Below, piece after piece: positions 1 through 10,105 of a stretch of 64,000 nt of DNA. Source of the DNA: Gemmata sp051859125. GTDB lineage: Bacteria; Planctomycetota; Planctomycetia; Gemmatales; Gemmataceae. The notes beneath the pieces are model-generated. The model searched no databases. It had not been told where the DNA came from and was given only the letters and a program-made list of their open reading frames with translations. How positions within the stretch are numbered: position 1 is the first letter of the stretch; each line of letters starts with the position of its first letter. The stretch lies in the NCBI RefSeq assembly GCF_051859125.1, contig NZ_JBHYGG010000280.1:26165-90164 (forward strand), written 5' to 3'. The position numbers and the translations under genes were made by a program.

Positions 1-3000
1 CGATACGCTTGGCGCCGACCCGAGCGGGACCCTCGCGCAGTCGCCCGACGAGGCCTCGCAGGCCGCCGCGGCGTCACGGGAACCCGTCGCCCCGGCGCTC
101 CCCACCATCCCGGGCTACGAGATCGAGCGGGAACTCGGCCGGGGGGCGATGGGCGTCGTGTACCAGGCCCGGCAGGCCCTCCTGAACCGGCCCGTGGCCG
201 TCAAGATGCTCCTGGACGGGCACTACGCCGAGTCGCTCGCCCAGGTGCGGTTCTTCATGGAAGCCGAGGTCGTGGGACAGATCCAGCACCCCAACGTGGT
301 CCGGGTGTACGAGTTCGGCCAGCACGAGGGGCGACCGTACTTTGTTCTGGAGTACGTGGCCGGCGGCAACCTGGGCGAGAAGCTCGAGGCGGGCGGCCGC
401 TTCGCACCGCGGGCGGCGGCCGAGATGGTCGCGAAGCTCGCCGACGGGGTCGCGGCCGCCCACGCCAAGGGCATCGTCCACCGCGACCTCAAGCCCGCCA
501 ACGTGATGCTCGACGAGTGCGGCGAACCGAAGGTCACGGACTTCGGGCTGGCCAAGGTCGGGAACTCGGGGATGACGGTCAGCGGCGCGATCATGGGGAC
601 CCCGAGCTACATGAGCCCCGAGCAGGCGGCGGGGCGGACCCGGGACATCGGCACGGCGGCCGACGTGTACGCCCTCGGCGCGATCCTGTACGAACTGCTG
701 ACGGGCCGGCCGGCGTTCCGGGCCGACTCGGTGATGGGCACGATCCAGCAGGTCCTGACGCGGGACCCGGCCCGCCCCGCGACGCTCGTACCGAGCGTCC
801 CGCGGGACCTGGAGACCGTCTGCCTGAAGTGCCTGGAGAAGGACCCGAAGCGGCGGTACGGCACCGCGGACGCCCTCGCGCAGGACCTGCGGGCGTACCT
901 CGACGGCCGGCCGATCACGGCCCGGCCGGTGGGGAACCTGGAGCGGGTCGCGAAGTGGACCAGGCGGAACCCCGGCCGGGCGGCCGCTGCCGCGAGCCTC
1001 GCGCTCGTCGCGCTCGCGGCGGCGGCGGGCGGGCTCCACGTCCAGCGGAGGCTCGCACGGCAGGAGCTCGCGGCCGAGGCGCGGCGCCTGGGCGACCTCG
1101 GCGAGGCGGCCGAGGCCGCCCGGCTCCGGGACCGGGAGCTGCGGGCCGAGTTGCTGGTGCAAGCGGTCACCACGGCGGAGACGGTCGAGATGCCGCACCT
1201 GCTCCGCGCCCTGGAGCCGGTCCGCGAGCTGGTTCGCACGCGACTGGCCCAACTGGCCGGGCGGCCGATCACCACCAAGCCGGGCCTGCACGGGCGGATG
1301 GCGGTGCTGGCCGAGGAACCGGGGCGGGCGGGGGAACTGGCCGCCCACCTGCCGCACTGCGAGCCCGACGAGTTGCTGACCATCCGTCACGTTCTGACGC
1401 CGCACGCGGCGGCCGTGGCCCCGGCGCTGTGGGCCGTTCTGAGCGACGAGCGCGCCACGCCCGGCCAACGGGTGCGGGCCGCCTGTGCCCTCGCCGGGTG
1501 GGACCCGGCCGACGCACGGTGGCCCCGGGTGGCGGAGCGGCTGGGTGGGGCGGTCACGCGGGCCGCGCCGAACGAGTTCGTGGTCTGGGTCCGGGCGCTG
1601 GAGCCGGTCCGCGCCCACTTGGTGCCGCCGCTCCTGCGGCGGTACCCGGGGGCGCTCCTGCGAATCGAGTCGGGTCAGTTGCCGGTGTCGGACCTGGTCC
1701 CCGAGGCCGCGGCGCTCGACCTGACGGCGAACCTGTTGGCGCAATACACGACGGACCGCCCGGCGGACCTGGCGGAGCTGGCGGTGACCCTCGGGCCCCG
1801 CCACTACCAGTTGTTCGCGGACTCGATCGCCGGGAAGAACCGCGCCGCACTGGTCCCGATCCTGAAGGCCGAGTTGCACAAGTCGGCGCTGCCGAGCTGG
1901 GCGATGAACGAGGACGCCGTGTCGGCGGTCGCCGCCCTGGCCGGCGCCGCTCCCGTCGCGGCGCTGGCGGACCCGGACCAACTGATCGACGCCCTGGCGC
2001 GGCGCCAGGCCAACGCCGCCGCCGTGCTCTTCACGCTCGGCGAGGTCGAGTCCGTGTGGCCGCTGTTGTCCCCGCGGGGGGACGCCGACCCAACCGTGCA
2101 GAGCTACTTGATCCGGCGGCTGGGAACCATCGGCGCGGACCCGGCGGTGCTGGTCCGGCGGCTCGCGTCGGAGCCCGACCCCCGGGCCCGGCGGGCGTGC
2201 CTGATCGCCCTGGGGGACTTTCCGCCCGAGCGGGTTCCACCCGCCGAACGCGACGCGCTCGTGGCGCGACTGCTGGAACAGTACCGCGACGCCCCGGACC
2301 CGGGGCTCCACTCGGCGATCGACTGGTTGCTGCGGCGGAAGTGGGGCCGGGCGGGGGCCGTCGAGGCGATCGACCGGGACCTGACCGGGGAGGCGCGAAC
2401 CCGCGCGGCGGCGGCGGGGACTCACCCGGCGCTCCCGGCGGTGGCGGGGGCGGGGCTGGCGTGGGCCGCGACGCGACCCCTTGGCGCCGGCAAGGACTGG
2501 TTCGTGAACGGACAGGGCCAGACGTACGCGGTCGTCCGCGGCCCCGCCGCGTTCACCATGGGTTCGCCCGCCACCGAGCCCGGTCGGTTCACGGGGTACA
2601 CCGACGAGACCCCGCACCCGAAGCGGATCCCCCGGAGCTTCGCCGTCTCGACGCGGGAGGTCACGAACGCGGAGTTCCTCCGGTTCCGCCCGGACCGGAT
2701 CTGGATGTCCCGGTTCAGCGCGGACCCGGACGGCCCCGCGATCGGGATGACCTGGTACTCCGCCGCGGCGTACTGCAACTGGTTGAGTGAGCGGGAGGGG
2801 ATCCCGAGCGACCAGTGGTGCTACGAGCCGAACCCGAAGGGGGGGTACGGGGAGGGGATGACGGTCCGGGCGGACCACCTCGGCCTGGCGGGCTACCGCC
2901 TGCCGACCGAGGCCGAGTGGGAGCTCGCGTGCCGGGCGGGTTCGGTGACGGCGCGGTTCTACGGGCGGGGGGAGGAGCTCCTCTCGCGGTACGCGTGGGG

Positions 3001-3304
3001 CCCCGGCAACGCGGACAGCCGCGCGGGTGCGGGGGGCCTGCTGCGCCCGAACGCCCTGGGGCTGTTCGACACGATGGGCAACGCCGAGGAGTGGCTCGAG
3101 GACCTGGGGCGGGACGAACCGCCCCAACGGATCGACGACACCGACGGGCCGCAGTCGGCGGTTCGCGAGGAGCACAACCGGGTCACCCGGGGCGGCTCGA
3201 TCCTGAGCATCCCGATCTTCATGCGGTCCGCGAACCGCGACTTCCACCGGCCCGGCAACCGCGACTACGTGCTGGGGTTCCGCCCGGCCAAGACGCTGCC
3301 CTAG
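1..3304 (+). CDS. Ser/Thr protein kinase with C-terminal FGE-sulfatase domain (5' partial)
   Basis: The frame is already open at position 2, so the true start lies outside the window. The kinase begins with a glycine loop (GRGAMG, about residue 45) and has the VAVKML lysine, the HRDLKPAN catalytic loop, DFG and the MSPEQ segment, so it looks active. A hydrophobic Ala/Leu/Val stretch near 1000-1040 is a probable single membrane span. It is followed by a long helical, HEAT-like region. The last ~260 residues are a formylglycine-generating-enzyme-like domain, with MGSP, a GMTWYSAAAYCNWLS segment, RLPTEAEWE, NAEEW and RGGS motifs. Kinase-FGE fusions are a known planctomycete architecture. FGE domains in such fusions are usually sensory or binding modules rather than sulfatase maturases; that role is inference. 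It ends with TAG. Confidence 0.9.
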   Translation, partial: DTLGADPSGTLAQSPDEASQAAAASREPVAPALPTIPGYEIERELGRGAMGVVYQARQALLNRPVAVKMLLDGHYAESLAQVRFFMEAEVVGQIQHPNVVRVYEFGQHEGRPYFVLEYVAGGNLGEKLEAGGRFAPRAAAEMVAKLADGVAAAHAKGIVHRDLKPANVMLDECGEPKVTDFGLAKVGNSGMTVSGAIMGTPSYMSPEQAAGRTRDIGTAADVYALGAILYELLTGRPAFRADSVMGTIQQVLTRDPARPATLVPSVPRDLETVCLKCLEKDPKRRYGTADALAQDLRAYLDGRPITARPVGNLERVAKWTRRNPGRAAAAASLALVALAAAAGGLHVQRRLARQELAAEARRLGDLGEAAEAARLRDRELRAELLVQAVTTAETVEMPHLLRALEPVRELVRTRLAQLAGRPITTKPGLHGRMAVLAEEPGRAGELAAHLPHCEPDELLTIRHVLTPHAAAVAPALWAVLSDERATPGQRVRAACALAGWDPADARWPRVAERLGGAVTRAAPNEFVVWVRALEPVRAHLVPPLLRRYPGALLRIESGQLPVSDLVPEAAALDLTANLLAQYTTDRPADLAELAVTLGPRHYQLFADSIAGKNRAALVPILKAELHKSALPSWAMNEDAVSAVAALAGAAPVAALADPDQLIDALARRQANAAAVLFTLGEVESVWPLLSPRGDADPTVQSYLIRRLGTIGADPAVLVRRLASEPDPRARRACLIALGDFPPERVPPAERDALVARLLEQYRDAPDPGLHSAIDWLLRRKWGRAGAVEAIDRDLTGEARTRAAAAGTHPALPAVAGAGLAWAATRPLGAGKDWFVNGQGQTYAVVRGPAAFTMGSPATEPGRFTGYTDETPHPKRIPRSFAVSTREVTNAEFLRFRPDRIWMSRFSADPDGPAIGMTWYSAAAYCNWLSEREGIPSDQWCYEPNPKGGYGEGMTVRADHLGLAGYRLPTEAEWELACRAGSVTARFYGRGEELLSRYAWGPGNADSRAGAGGLLRPNALGLFDTMGNAEEWLEDLGRDEPPQRIDDTDGPQSAVREEHNRVTRGGSILSIPIFMRSANRDFHRPGNRDYVLGFRPAKTLP

Positions 3305-3509
3305 CCGCGACCGCCACCGCACCCGGCCCGGAACCTGACAAACATGGTGCCCGGCCCGCGGCCGGCGGAACCCCCCTGCGCTGCGCCGTGACGCACCGCT
3401 AAGATAGACGCACCGCCGCTCCCGTCGTGCCCCACGTGCCCGTCGCGACCCGTAGACGTGTCGCGGCCCACGTGCCGCCCGCCGCAGGCCCCACCCCGAG
3501 AGGCACCCC

Positions 3510-4895
3510 ATGCTTCGTCCCCTCCCGATCCTGGCATCGGTCATCGCGCTCGCCGGTGCGGGCGGGTGCGGTAAGAACCCGCCCGCACCGGCCGCGGCCC
3601 CGGCGGCGACCGCACCGCAGATCGCGGTCGTGAAGCCCGAGAGGCGGGCGGTCAAGCGCGAGGTCGAGCAGCCCGGCATCGTCCACGCGTTCGAGGAGAC
3701 GGTCCTCCGCGCGCGGCTCACCGCCTACGTCGGCGAGATCGCCGAGGACCCGCACAAGGTCGCCCGGCTCAAGACGAACACGCCGGAGAAGCAGGCGTGG
3801 CCGCCGCACGACCGCCTCATCGACATCGGCAGCCGGGTGAAGAAGGGGGACGTCCTGGCGCGCCTCGCGGTGCCCGAACTCGACCAGGAGGTGGCGCAGA
3901 AGCTCGCTCTGGTCAAGCAGGCCGAGGCCGAGGTGGTGCAGGCCCAGAAGGCGCTCGAGGCCGCGGGCGCCAACGTGGCCGCCGTCGCCGCCCTGGTCGC
4001 CGAGGCCGATGCCGGCGTGGACCGGACCCAGGCCCTCGCCGAGAGCTGGCAGAAGGAAGTCGACCGGTTCGCCAAGCTCGTCACCGGCGGCGTCGGCGAC
4101 CTGCAGACCCGCGACGAGACGCTGAACCAGTTCAAGGCGGCCGGGGCCGGCCTGAAGGGTGCGGTCGCGAGGGTCGCGTCGGCCAGGGCCGCCGTCAAGA
4201 AGGCCCAGGCGGACCGCGACAAGGCCGCCGCCGACGTGACCGCCGCCCAGGCCCGCGAGGAGGTGGCCCGCGCCGACGCGGCCCGCGTGAAGGCGCTCCG
4301 GGGCTACGCCTCCATCGTCGCGCCGTTCGACGGCGTCGTCACGCGGCGGTCCGTCAACACCGGCGACTTTGTGGCCGCGGGGGACCGGACCGAGTTGTTC
4401 TGCGTCGCCCGGCTCGACCCGGTCCGGGTGGTCGTGCACGTCCCCGAGGCCGACGCCGCCCTCGTCGCGGTGGGGCAAGCGGTGCGGCTTTCCCTGCCCA
4501 CCGGGAAGGCGGCCCCCGGCCCGGGGACCGTGGCGCGCGTGGCGTGGTCCCTGGAGCCCGGCTCCCGCACCCTCCGGACCGAGGTCGACGTGCCGAACCC
4601 GGACGAGGCCGTCCGCCCCGGGATGTACGTTCACGCGAAACTGTCGGCGGAACTGCCGGCCGCGTGGTCCGTCCCGGCCGCGGCCATCGGGAAGGCGGGC
4701 GACGAGCCCGTGATGTACCTGGTCCAGGGCGGGAAGGCCGTCCGCGTGCGGGTCGAGTTGCTCCGCGGCGACGCCCAGTTCACGCAGGTGAAGCGGTACA
4801 AGCTGCCGGGGGCGGGCGACTGGACCGAGGTGACCGGGGCCGAGGCCGTGGCCTCGCCCGCGGCGGCCCTCGCCGACGGCCAAAGCGTCCCGTAG
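3510..4895 (+). CDS. RND efflux periplasmic adaptor (HlyD/MFP family) lipoprotein
   Basis: A 461-residue membrane-fusion protein. The N-terminus is a lipoprotein signal peptide with a lipobox-like AGGC about residues 16-19, so the protein is probably anchored in the inner membrane facing the periplasm. A biotinyl/lipoyl-like half (IDIGSRVKKGDVLARL) is followed by a long Ala/Lys/Glu-rich coiled-coil hairpin, about residues 130-265. The second lipoyl half (APFDGVVTRRSVNTGDFV) and the beta-barrel and membrane-proximal domains follow. Family members bridge an inner-membrane RND pump to an outer-membrane channel. The natural partner is the RND pump at 4948-8163, but that gene is convergent rather than downstream in an operon. 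The ATG at 3510 has a GAGAGG sequence a short distance upstream. Confidence 0.88.
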   Translation: MLRPLPILASVIALAGAGGCGKNPPAPAAAPAATAPQIAVVKPERRAVKREVEQPGIVHAFEETVLRARLTAYVGEIAEDPHKVARLKTNTPEKQAWPPHDRLIDIGSRVKKGDVLARLAVPELDQEVAQKLALVKQAEAEVVQAQKALEAAGANVAAVAALVAEADAGVDRTQALAESWQKEVDRFAKLVTGGVGDLQTRDETLNQFKAAGAGLKGAVARVASARAAVKKAQADRDKAAADVTAAQAREEVARADAARVKALRGYASIVAPFDGVVTRRSVNTGDFVAAGDRTELFCVARLDPVRVVVHVPEADAALVAVGQAVRLSLPTGKAAPGPGTVARVAWSLEPGSRTLRTEVDVPNPDEAVRPGMYVHAKLSAELPAAWSVPAAAIGKAGDEPVMYLVQGGKAVRVRVELLRGDAQFTQVKRYKLPGAGDWTEVTGAEAVASPAAALADGQSVP

Positions 4896-4947
4896 TGCGG
4901 GCCGCGGTTCCCCGCGAACGGAACGGAAGGGAGGCCCGCGGCCGACC

Positions 4948-7900
4948 TCAGGCCCCGGGCACCGGGTCCTGTGCGGGGACGCTGTGGCGGCTGGCCGGGT
5001 CGTACGGGTCGAGCGACGCGGACGCGGTTCCGGCCCGGCCCATCACGAGTGCGAAGACCGCGGGGAGCACGAACAGGGTCGTGAACGTCGCGGCCAGCAG
5101 CCCGCCCACCACGGCCCGGCCCAGCGGGGCCGACTGCCCCTCGCCCACCGCCATCGGCACCATCCCGGCGATCATCGCGGCGCCCGTCATCAGGATCGGC
5201 CGGGCGCGGGACCGGGCCGCGTCCACCGCGGCGTCGGGGGCCGCCGCGCCGGCGCGGCGGGCGCGCTCCGCGAACGTGACGAGCAGGATCGCGTTGGCCG
5301 TCGCCACCCCGACGGCCGTGATCGCGCCCATGAACGACTGCAGGTTCAGCGTCGACCCGGTGGCGAGCAGGGCCGCGAGCACCCCGGCCAGCACGGCCGG
5401 GACCGGCGCGACGGACACCAGCGCGAGCCGGACGGACTGGAAGTACGCGGTCAGCATCAGCAGCACGGCGGCGACCGCGAACGCCAGCCCGAGGCCGAGG
5501 CCCTCGAACAGGTCGTCGAGCGGCGCGATCTGGCCGCGGACCTCGACCTGCACCCCGGCCGGCGGGGCGCCGGCGGCCCGGATCGCCGCCCGCACCTGCC
5601 GGCCCGCCGAGCCCAGGTCCTCCCCGGCCACGTTGGCCTGGAGCGTCACCGTCCGCCGCATGTTGAACCGGTGGACCTCGCCGGGCATCGTCCCCGCCTT
5701 CACGTCCCCGACGTCGCGGACCAGCACGGGCCTGCCGTGCGCCGCGGCGACCGGGATCAGTTCCAGGTCGCGCAGGGACTGCACGACCGTCTGCGGGACC
5801 TCGACCTGGACCTGGTAGCCGACGCCGGACGCCGGGTCCCGCCAGTAGTTCGGGGCCGTGAACCGGCTCGACCAGGTGAACGGGACGACGGCCCGGGCGG
5901 CCTGGTCCGCGGTCACCCCGGCGGTCGCGAGCTTGAGGCGGTCGAACCTCACGTCCGCCGTCGGGTAGTCGAGCGACTGCGTGTACTGGAGGTCGCGGAG
6001 GGCGGGCACCTTCCCCAGTTCCTCCCGGAGCTTGGCCGCGAACGCCCGGTTGTCCGCCATCTTCGACCCCGAGACCGCCACCTCGATCGGCGTCGGCGAC
6101 CCGAAGCTCATCACCTGGTTGACGATGTCGGACGGCTCGAACGAGACGGTCAGGTCGGCGGCCCGGCGGTCGGCGCGGTCGGCGGGGACGCCCTCGGCCT
6201 TCCACTTCGCGGCGGCCCAGGCCCGGAGGTGCCCCGGGAGCGTCTCGCGGAGCCGGGCCTTCAGGGCCTCCACCGGCACGCGCCCCGGCTCGAGCGCGAC
6301 CCGCACGAGGGCCTGCTCGGGGCCGCCGCTCCAGAGGTACAGGTTGAGCACCGGGTTCGTGGTCGGCACCATCCCGACGTACCCGAGGGACAGCGCCACG
6401 CCGCCCCCGCCGGCCTCCCGCTTGATCTGCTCGAGGGCCTCGTTCGCGAGGGCCTCGGTCTGCTCCAGCCGCGTCCCGGCCGGGGCCTTGAGGCGGAACT
6501 GGAACTGGCCGGCGTCCACCTGCGGGAAGATGTCCTCGCCGACGCGGGGGCCGAGGATCGGGAGCACGGCGACGCTCGCCAGCAGGAACGCGGGGGCCAC
6601 CGCCCACCGCCCCGCGACGACCCGCCGCACGACGCCCCCGAACCACGTCCCCCGCCGGGCCGGGGCGTGCCGGCGGTGGCGGAGGAGCCACACGCACGCC
6701 ACCGGGACGAACGTGCTCGACAGGGCGTAGCTCGCGACCATCGCGAACCCGACGGTCAGGGCGAGCGGGGCGAACAGCTCGCGGGCCGCCCCCGTGAGGA
6801 AGAACGCGGGGGCGAACACGGCCAGGACGCACAGCATCGCCAGGAGCCGGGGCACGGCCGTGTCCGCGTTCCCGCGGCGGACCGCGAGGGCGACCGAGTC
6901 GGTCCGCCCCATCTGCACGTGGATGTTCTCGACCTCGACGGTGGACTCGTCGACCAGGACCCCGACCGCCAGGGCCAGTCCGCCGAGTGTCATCAGGTTG
7001 ACCGTGTTCCCGGACAGCCACACGCCGACGACCGCCGCGGTGAGCGCGAGCGGGATGTTCAGGACGACGACGACGACGCTCCGCCAGTCCCGGAGGAACA
7101 GCAGCACGATCAGCCCGACGAGGCCGGCCGCCAGGCCGGCCTCGACCGCGACCCCCTTGAGGGCCTCGGTCACGTGCGGCGACTGGTCCATCTCCAGCCC
7201 GACGGCGATGTCGTCGGGCAGCGCGGCCCGCATCTTGGGCAGGTTCGCCTTGACCCCCTCGACCACGGCCAGGGTGCTCGCGTCGGCCCGCTTGGTGACC
7301 GGGATGTACACGGCCCGGCGGCCGTTGACGACGGCGGCGCCGGTCTGGATGTCGGACGCGTCGTCGATCAGCGGCCGGCCGGTCACGGCGTCCCGGCGGA
7401 GCACGTCGCGCAGGTACACACCGGGCTTGACCTCGATCTCGCCGAGGTCCGCCGGGGCGACGACCAGCGCGTTGGTCGGGACGACCGGCATCATCTCCTG
7501 CACCCGCACCACGCCCGACGGGCTGATCGCGTTGCCGGTCGCGAGCGCGCGGACGACGTCGTCGGCCGAGAGGTCGTAGGCGCGGAGCCGGTCGGGGTCG
7601 GCCCGCACGACGACGGTGCGGACGCCCCCGCCGAACGGCGGCGGGGCCGACACGCCGGGGATGGCCGCGAACATCGGGCGGACCTTGAACAGCGCCTGGT
7701 CCTGGATCTGGGCGATCGACTTCGTCTCGCTGGACATGACCAGGTACCCGACCGGGACGCTCCCGGTGTCGAACCGGGTGATGAACGGCGACACCGTGCC
7801 CGGCGGCATGAACGCCCGGGCGCGGTTGGTGGTGGCGACGACCTCGGCCATCGCCACCCCCATGTCCGTACCGGGGTGGAAGACGAGTTTGCACATGCAG

Positions 7901-8163
7901 ACGCCCTGGGCGTTCCGCGTCTCGACGTGCTTGATCCCGCTCACGTACAGGATCTGGTACTCGTAGTAGTTGGCGATCAGCCCCTCCATCTGCTGCGGGT
8001 CCATCCCGCCGTAGGGCTGGACGACGTAGACGACGGGCTGGTTCAGGGCGGGGAAGATGTCGACGCGGAGGCGGGACGCGGCGAGCCCACCGAGGCAGGC
8101 CAGGGCGACGACGCCGACCATCACCGTGACCGGCTGACGCAGCGCGAATGCGATTGGGTTCAT
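4948..8163 (-). CDS. RND-family efflux pump permease (AcrB/HAE1-like)
   Basis: A 1071-residue inner-membrane pump, the usual length for the family. The N-terminal span is followed by DIFPALNQP, the classic entry to the first periplasmic porter domain. The protein has two halves, each with a large periplasmic loop and about six membrane segments. The fourth membrane helix carries GVLVDESTVEVENI, which fits the Asp-containing proton-relay helix of RND pumps, although the usual DD pair is replaced by DE. Members export drugs, metals or lipophilic compounds by proton antiport. The substrate cannot be told here. It converges on the adaptor gene at 3510-4895 with about 50 bp between the stops, and no outer-membrane TolC-like gene is visible nearby. 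The start is the ATG at 8163. Confidence 0.9.
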   Translation of the reverse strand: MNPIAFALRQPVTVMVGVVALACLGGLAASRLRVDIFPALNQPVVYVVQPYGGMDPQQMEGLIANYYEYQILYVSGIKHVETRNAQGVCMCKLVFHPGTDMGVAMAEVVATTNRARAFMPPGTVSPFITRFDTGSVPVGYLVMSSETKSIAQIQDQALFKVRPMFAAIPGVSAPPPFGGGVRTVVVRADPDRLRAYDLSADDVVRALATGNAISPSGVVRVQEMMPVVPTNALVVAPADLGEIEVKPGVYLRDVLRRDAVTGRPLIDDASDIQTGAAVVNGRRAVYIPVTKRADASTLAVVEGVKANLPKMRAALPDDIAVGLEMDQSPHVTEALKGVAVEAGLAAGLVGLIVLLFLRDWRSVVVVVLNIPLALTAAVVGVWLSGNTVNLMTLGGLALAVGVLVDESTVEVENIHVQMGRTDSVALAVRRGNADTAVPRLLAMLCVLAVFAPAFFLTGAARELFAPLALTVGFAMVASYALSSTFVPVACVWLLRHRRHAPARRGTWFGGVVRRVVAGRWAVAPAFLLASVAVLPILGPRVGEDIFPQVDAGQFQFRLKAPAGTRLEQTEALANEALEQIKREAGGGGVALSLGYVGMVPTTNPVLNLYLWSGGPEQALVRVALEPGRVPVEALKARLRETLPGHLRAWAAAKWKAEGVPADRADRRAADLTVSFEPSDIVNQVMSFGSPTPIEVAVSGSKMADNRAFAAKLREELGKVPALRDLQYTQSLDYPTADVRFDRLKLATAGVTADQAARAVVPFTWSSRFTAPNYWRDPASGVGYQVQVEVPQTVVQSLRDLELIPVAAAHGRPVLVRDVGDVKAGTMPGEVHRFNMRRTVTLQANVAGEDLGSAGRQVRAAIRAAGAPPAGVQVEVRGQIAPLDDLFEGLGLGLAFAVAAVLLMLTAYFQSVRLALVSVAPVPAVLAGVLAALLATGSTLNLQSFMGAITAVGVATANAILLVTFAERARRAGAAAPDAAVDAARSRARPILMTGAAMIAGMVPMAVGEGQSAPLGRAVVGGLLAATFTTLFVLPAVFALVMGRAGTASASLDPYDPASRHSVPAQDPVPGA

Positions 8164-8383
8164 CCCGAGATGATACTTCGGGCTCGGCCGGTGGGGCTCG
8201 CGGTCACCCTGGGGACTTGACAGAGTCGGATGTCGGCCGGAGTCCGTGCCCGTGGCTCATTCGCGCCCGCCGGCTCGGAGCGGGACCGCATTGCGGAGCG
8301 GCCGTAAGCCGAGGCGAGGATGGCGAACAGGGGCGGCAACAGTCGCAGGGCGCGCCGGCCCTCCGTTGCCGCGAGCGGGCGGG

Positions 8384-10078
8384 TTACTTCTTCGGCCCGA
8401 TGGTGCCGCCGTCGTGCTCGATCTTGCACGCGGGCACAGCGGCGTGAAACTCCGCAAGCCCCTTTGGTGTCACCCCCGTGCCCCACAGGCCGAGGCGCGT
8501 TAGTCCCTTTAGTTCTTTGAGGTGAGCCAAATCCGAGTCTGTAAGAGACAAGCCCGTCAGAACTAGGAAAGAAAGATCTTTAAGTTCTTTCAGATGTACG
8601 AGACCGGATCCTGTTACCCTTGTGCTCCCGATTGCAAGATCCGTGAGACCTGCGCATCCCTTGAGATGAACCAGCCCGGCGTCCGTCACCGCCGTGGCGT
8701 GTATGTTGAGACTTTCCAGTCTCCCGAGTCCCTTGAGTTGAGCCAGGCCCGCGTCCGTTACCGTCGTATTGCTCAACCCCAGGTGCGTGAGACTGAACTG
8801 CCTGAAATTCGCCAAGTCGGCGTCCGCTACGGTCGTGTTGTCGAGCATCACCACTTTCAGCGCGAATCGCTCCTTGGGGAGGTCGGCCACGGCTTTGATG
8901 TCCTTCGCCACGCCGTTGATGCGAACGAACCCGCGCTGCGCGATCACCCACTCCGCCGCGGTGCGGTCGGGGTCGGCGGCCGCGGTCGCGGTCGGCTCGA
9001 TGACGCCGCCGTCCCACGAGATCTTGCACTTCGGCAATGCCTTCGCTAGCTTCGCCACCCCGGCCGCGGTCACCTTCGTCCTCTTGAGTTCCAAAAATTC
9101 CAGCTTGGCGGTCTTTTGCAGCGGCTCGATCCCGTCGTCAGTCAACGGCGTGCCACTAATGAACAGCGTGGTCAATTCGCCGAAGCCAGCGATGTGAGTG
9201 AGCGCCGCGTTTGTAATTAATGTGTCGTGAATCGACAGTGTCACGAGCTTCGTCATACCCTTCAGGTGCTCCACCCCGGCGTCGGTCACCTGGCTGCCGG
9301 CGATATCCAACTCCGTCAGACCGACCAGCCCCTTGATGTGAGCCAGTCCGGTGTCCGTAATCCCTTTGAGTTGGTGCAGATTGAGGCTTACGAGTGACGT
9401 GCACCCCTTGAGGCGCTCAAGGCCCGCGTCGCCTGCCATCGTGTAAGCGAGAAAGACGCTGGTCACGGCGAACGGCGCGACGGGCAGTTGCTTCGCGTCC
9501 TTCACTTCGCCCCCGCCCGCGGCGTCCTTGACATACACCTTGCCGCCGACGGACAGCGCCCACTCGGCCGCGGCGCGGTCGGCGGCCCCGGACAGGTCCG
9601 GCAGGCGCAGCACGTACACCGTCTTGTTGGCGTTGTGCGTGACCAGGTGGCGGCCGTCGTCGGCCCACTGCGCCCACAGCACCGCGCCGGGCGCCCCCTT
9701 CCACTCCCAGAGCGTCTTGCCGGTCGCCACGTCCACGACGCACAACCCTTCGCCGGTGCTGTACGCGAGCCGCTGGCCGCCCGGGTGGAACCCCAGTGCC
9801 GCGACCCCGCCCACGTTCGTCCGCCGCACCTCGCGCGGCTCCCTGCCGGCGAGATCCACGACGACGAGTTCGGCGGTGCCGTCCGGGCTGTGGGCGAGGT
9901 AGCGGCCGTCCGGCGAGAGCGCGACCCGGTAGTTGTGGGGGGGCAACTTCACCGGCAGCGTCGCGTACTTCTCCGGCTTCGGCCCGGTGTTCCGCCAGAC
10001 GGCGAGTGCGTGTGGACCGGCGTCTGTCCCGCCCCACATGAAGACGCCGACTGTTCGCCCGTTCGCCGCGACTGCCAA
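8384..10078 (-). CDS. WD40-remnant plus leucine-rich-repeat protein, probably the C-terminal part of the upstream kinase
   Basis: This stretch opens with WD40-like text (SPDGRYLAHS, FHPGGQRLAYS) and continues into two LRR blocks of the VTDAGLAHLKG type. Each LRR block is headed by an AAEW element and closed by a Pro/Lys-Cys-Lys-Ile-x-x-Asp-Gly-Gly sequence, so the block is an internal duplication. The only near start is a TTG at 10078. There is no ribosome-binding site I can point to. The frame is the same as that of the kinase gene upstream and is separated from it only by the TGA at 10106-10108 and nine sense codons. The WD repeat pattern runs across that TGA. It is therefore best read as the C-terminal half of one kinase-WD40-LRR protein. 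The LRR-coding DNA at about 8480-8900 is visibly less GC-rich than its surroundings. Confidence 0.75.
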   Translation of the reverse strand: MAVAANGRTVGVFMWGGTDAGPHALAVWRNTGPKPEKYATLPVKLPPHNYRVALSPDGRYLAHSPDGTAELVVVDLAGREPREVRRTNVGGVAALGFHPGGQRLAYSTGEGLCVVDVATGKTLWEWKGAPGAVLWAQWADDGRHLVTHNANKTVYVLRLPDLSGAADRAAAEWALSVGGKVYVKDAAGGGEVKDAKQLPVAPFAVTSVFLAYTMAGDAGLERLKGCTSLVSLNLHQLKGITDTGLAHIKGLVGLTELDIAGSQVTDAGVEHLKGMTKLVTLSIHDTLITNAALTHIAGFGELTTLFISGTPLTDDGIEPLQKTAKLEFLELKRTKVTAAGVAKLAKALPKCKISWDGGVIEPTATAAADPDRTAAEWVIAQRGFVRINGVAKDIKAVADLPKERFALKVVMLDNTTVADADLANFRQFSLTHLGLSNTTVTDAGLAQLKGLGRLESLNIHATAVTDAGLVHLKGCAGLTDLAIGSTRVTGSGLVHLKELKDLSFLVLTGLSLTDSDLAHLKELKGLTRLGLWGTGVTPKGLAEFHAAVPACKIEHDGGTIGPKK

Positions 10079-10105
10079 GTTCCACGCCCCCGGCGCGTCG
10101 ACAGC

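Noticed and set aside
74..3721. Very long minus-strand open frame (about 1215 codons) opposite the kinase-FGE gene
   Set aside because: Extreme Pro/Arg/Gly-rich composition with no domain; it mirrors the high-GC third positions of the real plus-strand gene.
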